NCBI GenBank assembly: GCA_946623775.1
Contig: CAMORJ010000068.1
Span: forward strand, 1 to 7,652
Direction of reading: 5' to 3'
Length of the DNA: 7,652 nt
From: an uncultured Bacillota bacterium
GTDB taxonomy: Bacteria; Bacillota_I; Bacilli_A; RFN20; CAG-826
In this document: positions 6,048 to 7,652 of the stretch, piece by piece
How the letters are laid out: the number at the start of each line of letters is the position of its first letter
How positions within the stretch are numbered: position 1 is the stretch's first letter
The notes under the pieces: model-generated
Told to the model about the DNA's origin: nothing
What the model saw: only the letters and a program-made list of their open reading frames with translations
Database searches by the model: none
Translations under genes and position numbers: made by a program

Positions 6048-6768
6048 GGATGGCCTCCCCGACTTTATCAAACGGCAAATGCTGGAACGTGATCATATCG
6101 GCCAATCCGCTCGCATGGGCGAGTTGCTCTTCCGTCTCGATGGTCCAAGTGTTGACCAAGCCGCCCTTGCTCCTATATTTGATGACTTTGTCATTGTCCA
6201 GCATCACGTCTTCTATATCCAAATATTCGAAGAAACGCAAAGCGGCCAAGATGTCAGGGCGCTTATTGTAGATGAGCAAGCCTCTCGTAAATCTCTTTTT
6301 GCTGATGAAAAGCAAAGAGCGCGGGTCAAAGGAAATGATGGTGATGGTCTTTGTGTTCCTGATGCCTTTCAATGCCTCCATGGCTTTCTTTGCAAGCGCG
6401 CGGAAGTTGCCTTTATAGGTTTTCAGTTCCACCACGATCGGAACGGATTCGTTGTTGAGCTGCAAGACTTCGTCGAAGGTAGGGACGACCTCGCCATCAA
6501 GCAGCCGGTAATCGCGCCTGATTTCTTCCATCGTCAGTTCTTCGATGATTCCCTTTTTCCCAGTGGTTCTTTCTAGCTCGCTGTCGTGGCAGACAATCAA
6601 CTGTTTGTCGGCGGTCAGATGGATATCGAGCTCAAAAGCGGAGCCATGCTTAATGGCCTCTTCGAACGCCAGCAAACCGTTTTCGGTTCTTCCTTCGCCC
6701 CAGTATCCGCGATGGCAGATGCCTTCAAATAGGCGGGGGTCGAAATCTTCTCTTTTAACTTTGCTCAT
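6028..6768 (-). CDS. Glycerophosphodiester phosphodiesterase (GDPD family)
   Basis: This enzyme (246 aa) hydrolyses glycerophosphodiesters to sn-glycerol 3-phosphate and an alcohol in lipid headgroup turnover. The TIM-barrel GDPD signature is complete: HRG (19-21), EN (29-30), ELDIHLT (46-52, metal ligands Glu46 and Asp48), catalytic CHD (60-62, His61), LERTTG (65-70), PTFDEVL (96-102) and ELK (114-116, Glu114). A late NTW motif marks the last strands. It has no signal peptide, so it should be cytosolic, like E. coli UgpQ rather than periplasmic GlpQ. The start at ATG 6768 lacks a Shine-Dalgarno sequence, and an AT-rich dyad lies 2 nt upstream of it. It appears to be first in the GDPD-sirtuin-DUF5662 group. 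Exact substrate is unknown. Confidence 0.93.
   Translation of the reverse strand: MSKVKREDFDPRLFEGICHRGYWGEGRTENGLLAFEEAIKHGSAFELDIHLTADKQLIVCHDSELERTTGKKGIIEELTMEEIRRDYRLLDGEVVPTFDEVLQLNNESVPIVVELKTYKGNFRALAKKAMEALKGIRNTKTITIISFDPRSLLFISKKRFTRGLLIYNKRPDILAALRFFEYLDIEDVMLDNDKVIKYRSKGGLVNTWTIETEEQLAHASGLADMITFQHLPFDKVGEAIHGTKGS
6054..6060 (-). promoter_or_regulatory. Shine-Dalgarno sequence that fixes the sirtuin start
   Basis: GGGGAGG, six bases before ATG 6047 and inside the end of the GDPD gene, favours ATG 6047 over the in-frame TTG at 6071. Confidence 0.8.
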
Positions 6769-6770
6769 GG

Positions 6771-6788
6771 AAAGAATTTTAATTCTTT
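6771..6788. repeat. AT-rich dyad immediately upstream of the GDPD start
   Basis: AAAGAATT and AATTCTTT are perfect 8-bp arms around two bases, ending 2 nt before the GDPD ATG. As RNA it could form seven pairs with a 4-nt loop across the ribosome footprint; as DNA it could be an operator. Such AT-rich dyads also arise by chance. Confidence 0.4.
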
Positions 6789-6810
6789 TTCTTCATTGGT
6801 GGGAGATGCG

Positions 6811-6827
6811 TTTTGCATTAAGCAAAA
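6811..6827. repeat. Inverted repeat TTTTGC / GCAAAA in the ADPRH-GDPD gap
   Basis: Perfect 6-bp arms flank a 5-nt spacer within the 105-nt gap between the ADP-ribosylglycohydrolase and GDPD genes. No clear promoter or terminator with good elements was found in this gap. The dyad is a modest candidate for a regulator site. Confidence 0.3.
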
Positions 6828-6873
6828 AATCGGATCGATAAAATCCTGAAAACAATGGGGGCGTGCATCGGTT

Positions 6874-7652
6874 TTACTTCGGAATCGAGCCTAGCACTTT
6901 TTTGAATTCATCGGGTATCCGCTTCATGGCTTCGTTGAAGATGGAAAGCGGAATCTCTTTGTAATAGGCCTCTGCAATCGGGCATGCGATGGCGGCCAAG
7001 GTGTCGCAGTCCCAGCGGATGGCGATGCAAGTTCTCAAGCAGTCTTCAAATGAATCGCTATGCAAAAAAGTCCATAGGGCTTGTGGAACAGTAACCTGGC
7101 AGATTTCATCGCCATGGCCTAAATATGCAACCATCCAATCATAATCCAATTTCGCGATGGATGGATATTGGTCTAAGGCATATGCGCCGATTTCTTCTTT
7201 GGTGGCGCCATGAAGAGCCATATAGATTGCCATGGCTGTGACTCTAGCCCCTTTTATGCCTTCGGGATGATTGTGCGTTGGGGAGGTTACAATGTCGGAT
7301 AACGCATACACGTCCTCGATGCTTTTGGCAAAGTATGGAACGGAAGAAACGCGCATGGCGGATCCATTTCCATAGGAGTTATATGGCTGCGGATTGTCAG
7401 AAAGCATCCAGCCCAGGAACCTTCCGCCATATCCGGCTCTTGGATAGGCTCTAGCATATCTATGGAGCGTTTCCGTGGCGTCGCTTTCGCCATCCATATG
7501 CAAAAGATAGTCTGCGACGGCTACCGTCAGAACGCTATCATCGGTGAAACGTGAATTCGGATGAAATAGAATGGCGGATTCTTTGGTTTCTTTCGGCCCA
7601 TGCAAAAACTCGTAATGCGAGCCGACGATATCGCCGATCACCGCACCATAGC
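6874..7652 (-). CDS. ADP-ribosylglycohydrolase family protein (DraG/ARH type), 5' end cut by window edge
   Basis: This is an ADP-ribosyl hydrolase fold enzyme that cleaves ADP-ribose from proteins or related esters using two metal ions. A GTG at 7641 could start a 255-aa protein, but the frame stays open to the window edge and the preceding codons read Tyr-Gly-Ala, giving YGAVIGDIVGS. Family members begin about there (M-x-YGAIIGDIxGS), so the true ATG is probably one or two codons outside. Counting from the GTG, motifs are IGDIVGSHYEF (2-12), FTDDSVLT (32-39, metal ligands T33, D34, D35), GNGSAMR (91-97), HNHPEG (123-128) and WDCDT (210-214, D211, D213, T214). The last usually reads GGDSDT; the two glycines are Arg-Trp here. 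Metal ligands are intact, so it is probably active. The target could be ADP-ribosylated protein or O-acetyl-ADP-ribose. Confidence 0.92.
   Translation of the reverse strand, partial: YGAVIGDIVGSHYEFLHGPKETKESAILFHPNSRFTDDSVLTVAVADYLLHMDGESDATETLHRYARAYPRAGYGGRFLGWMLSDNPQPYNSYGNGSAMRVSSVPYFAKSIEDVYALSDIVTSPTHNHPEGIKGARVTAMAIYMALHGATKEEIGAYALDQYPSIAKLDYDWMVAYLGHGDEICQVTVPQALWTFLHSDSFEDCLRTCIAIRWDCDTLAAIACPIAEAYYKEIPLSIFNEAMKRIPDEFKKVLGSIPK

Noticed and set aside
5905..6576. Long plus-strand open frame (about 220 codons) opposite the sirtuin and GDPD genes
   Set aside because: It spans two clearly real minus-strand genes and their overlap, and its translation has no recognisable domain.
5313..7652. 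SIR2 plus ADP-ribosylglycohydrolase as an anti-phage or SirTM-type protein ADP-ribosylation system
   Set aside because: The sirtuin is a short, ordinary zinc-containing CobB-like enzyme without effector domains. No macrodomain, GcvH-like or lipoate ligase gene is adjacent, and no defence partner is present.
1..7652. Recoding of UGA as tryptophan (mollicute code)
   Set aside because: TGA ends the GDPD and RCK_N genes at the expected family lengths, and the tRNA-Trp has anticodon CCA.
1..7652. CRISPR arrays, insertion sequences, attachment sites or direct-repeat clusters
   Set aside because: No regularly spaced repeats, transposase motifs or flanking inverted repeats were seen. The similarity between the two trkH genes is protein-coding paralogy.

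Overview
This window is about 7.6 kb of a bacterial chromosome in which every supported gene lies on the minus strand, so transcription runs from high to low coordinates. Base composition is roughly balanced by eye. UGA serves as a stop codon (the glycerophosphodiesterase and the first RCK gene both end in TGA), and the only tRNA is a tRNA-Trp with anticodon CCA, so the genetic code is standard. Gene content (TrkH with split TrkA-type regulators, a DUF5662 protein, a zinc-binding sirtuin, a GDPD and a DraG-type hydrolase) suggests an uncultured, probably gut-associated Firmicute (Bacillota), possibly near Erysipelotrichales or RF39-like Bacilli. That placement is a low-confidence impression.

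In transcription order: (1) 7652-6874, an ADP-ribosylglycohydrolase cut a codon or two from its start by the window edge. (2) After a 105-nt gap, a tight group: glycerophosphodiester phosphodiesterase (6768-6028), sirtuin (6047-5313, overlapping it by 20 nt) and a DUF5662 protein (5305-4697, 7 nt later). (3) A potassium-uptake operon: a short RCK_N-only subunit (4673-4257), an RCK_N-RCK_C subunit (4260-3589) and a TrkH channel (3589-1937), joined by 4-nt and 1-nt overlaps. A good promoter with an extended -10 sits in the last codons of the DUF5662 gene and appears to drive these three. (4) A second TrkH paralogue (1800-133), preceded by a 136-nt control region with a hairpin, a promoter candidate and several dyads. 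(5) tRNA-Trp (75-2) with its own promoter.

The core is a K+ (or Na+/K+) uptake module of the TrkH/TrkA superfamily. Two TrkH channel proteins appear to be served by one pair of cytosolic regulators whose domains are divided unequally: the first keeps the canonical nucleotide-binding motif but has no RCK_C domain, and the second has RCK_C but a degraded motif. The upstream genes are housekeeping or accessory enzymes of lipid-headgroup and NAD/ADP-ribose metabolism. I found no mobile element, CRISPR array or defence system. The least ordinary points are the layout of the promoter and ribosome-binding site ahead of the RCK pair, the asymmetric RCK pair, and the dyad-rich leader of the second trkH.
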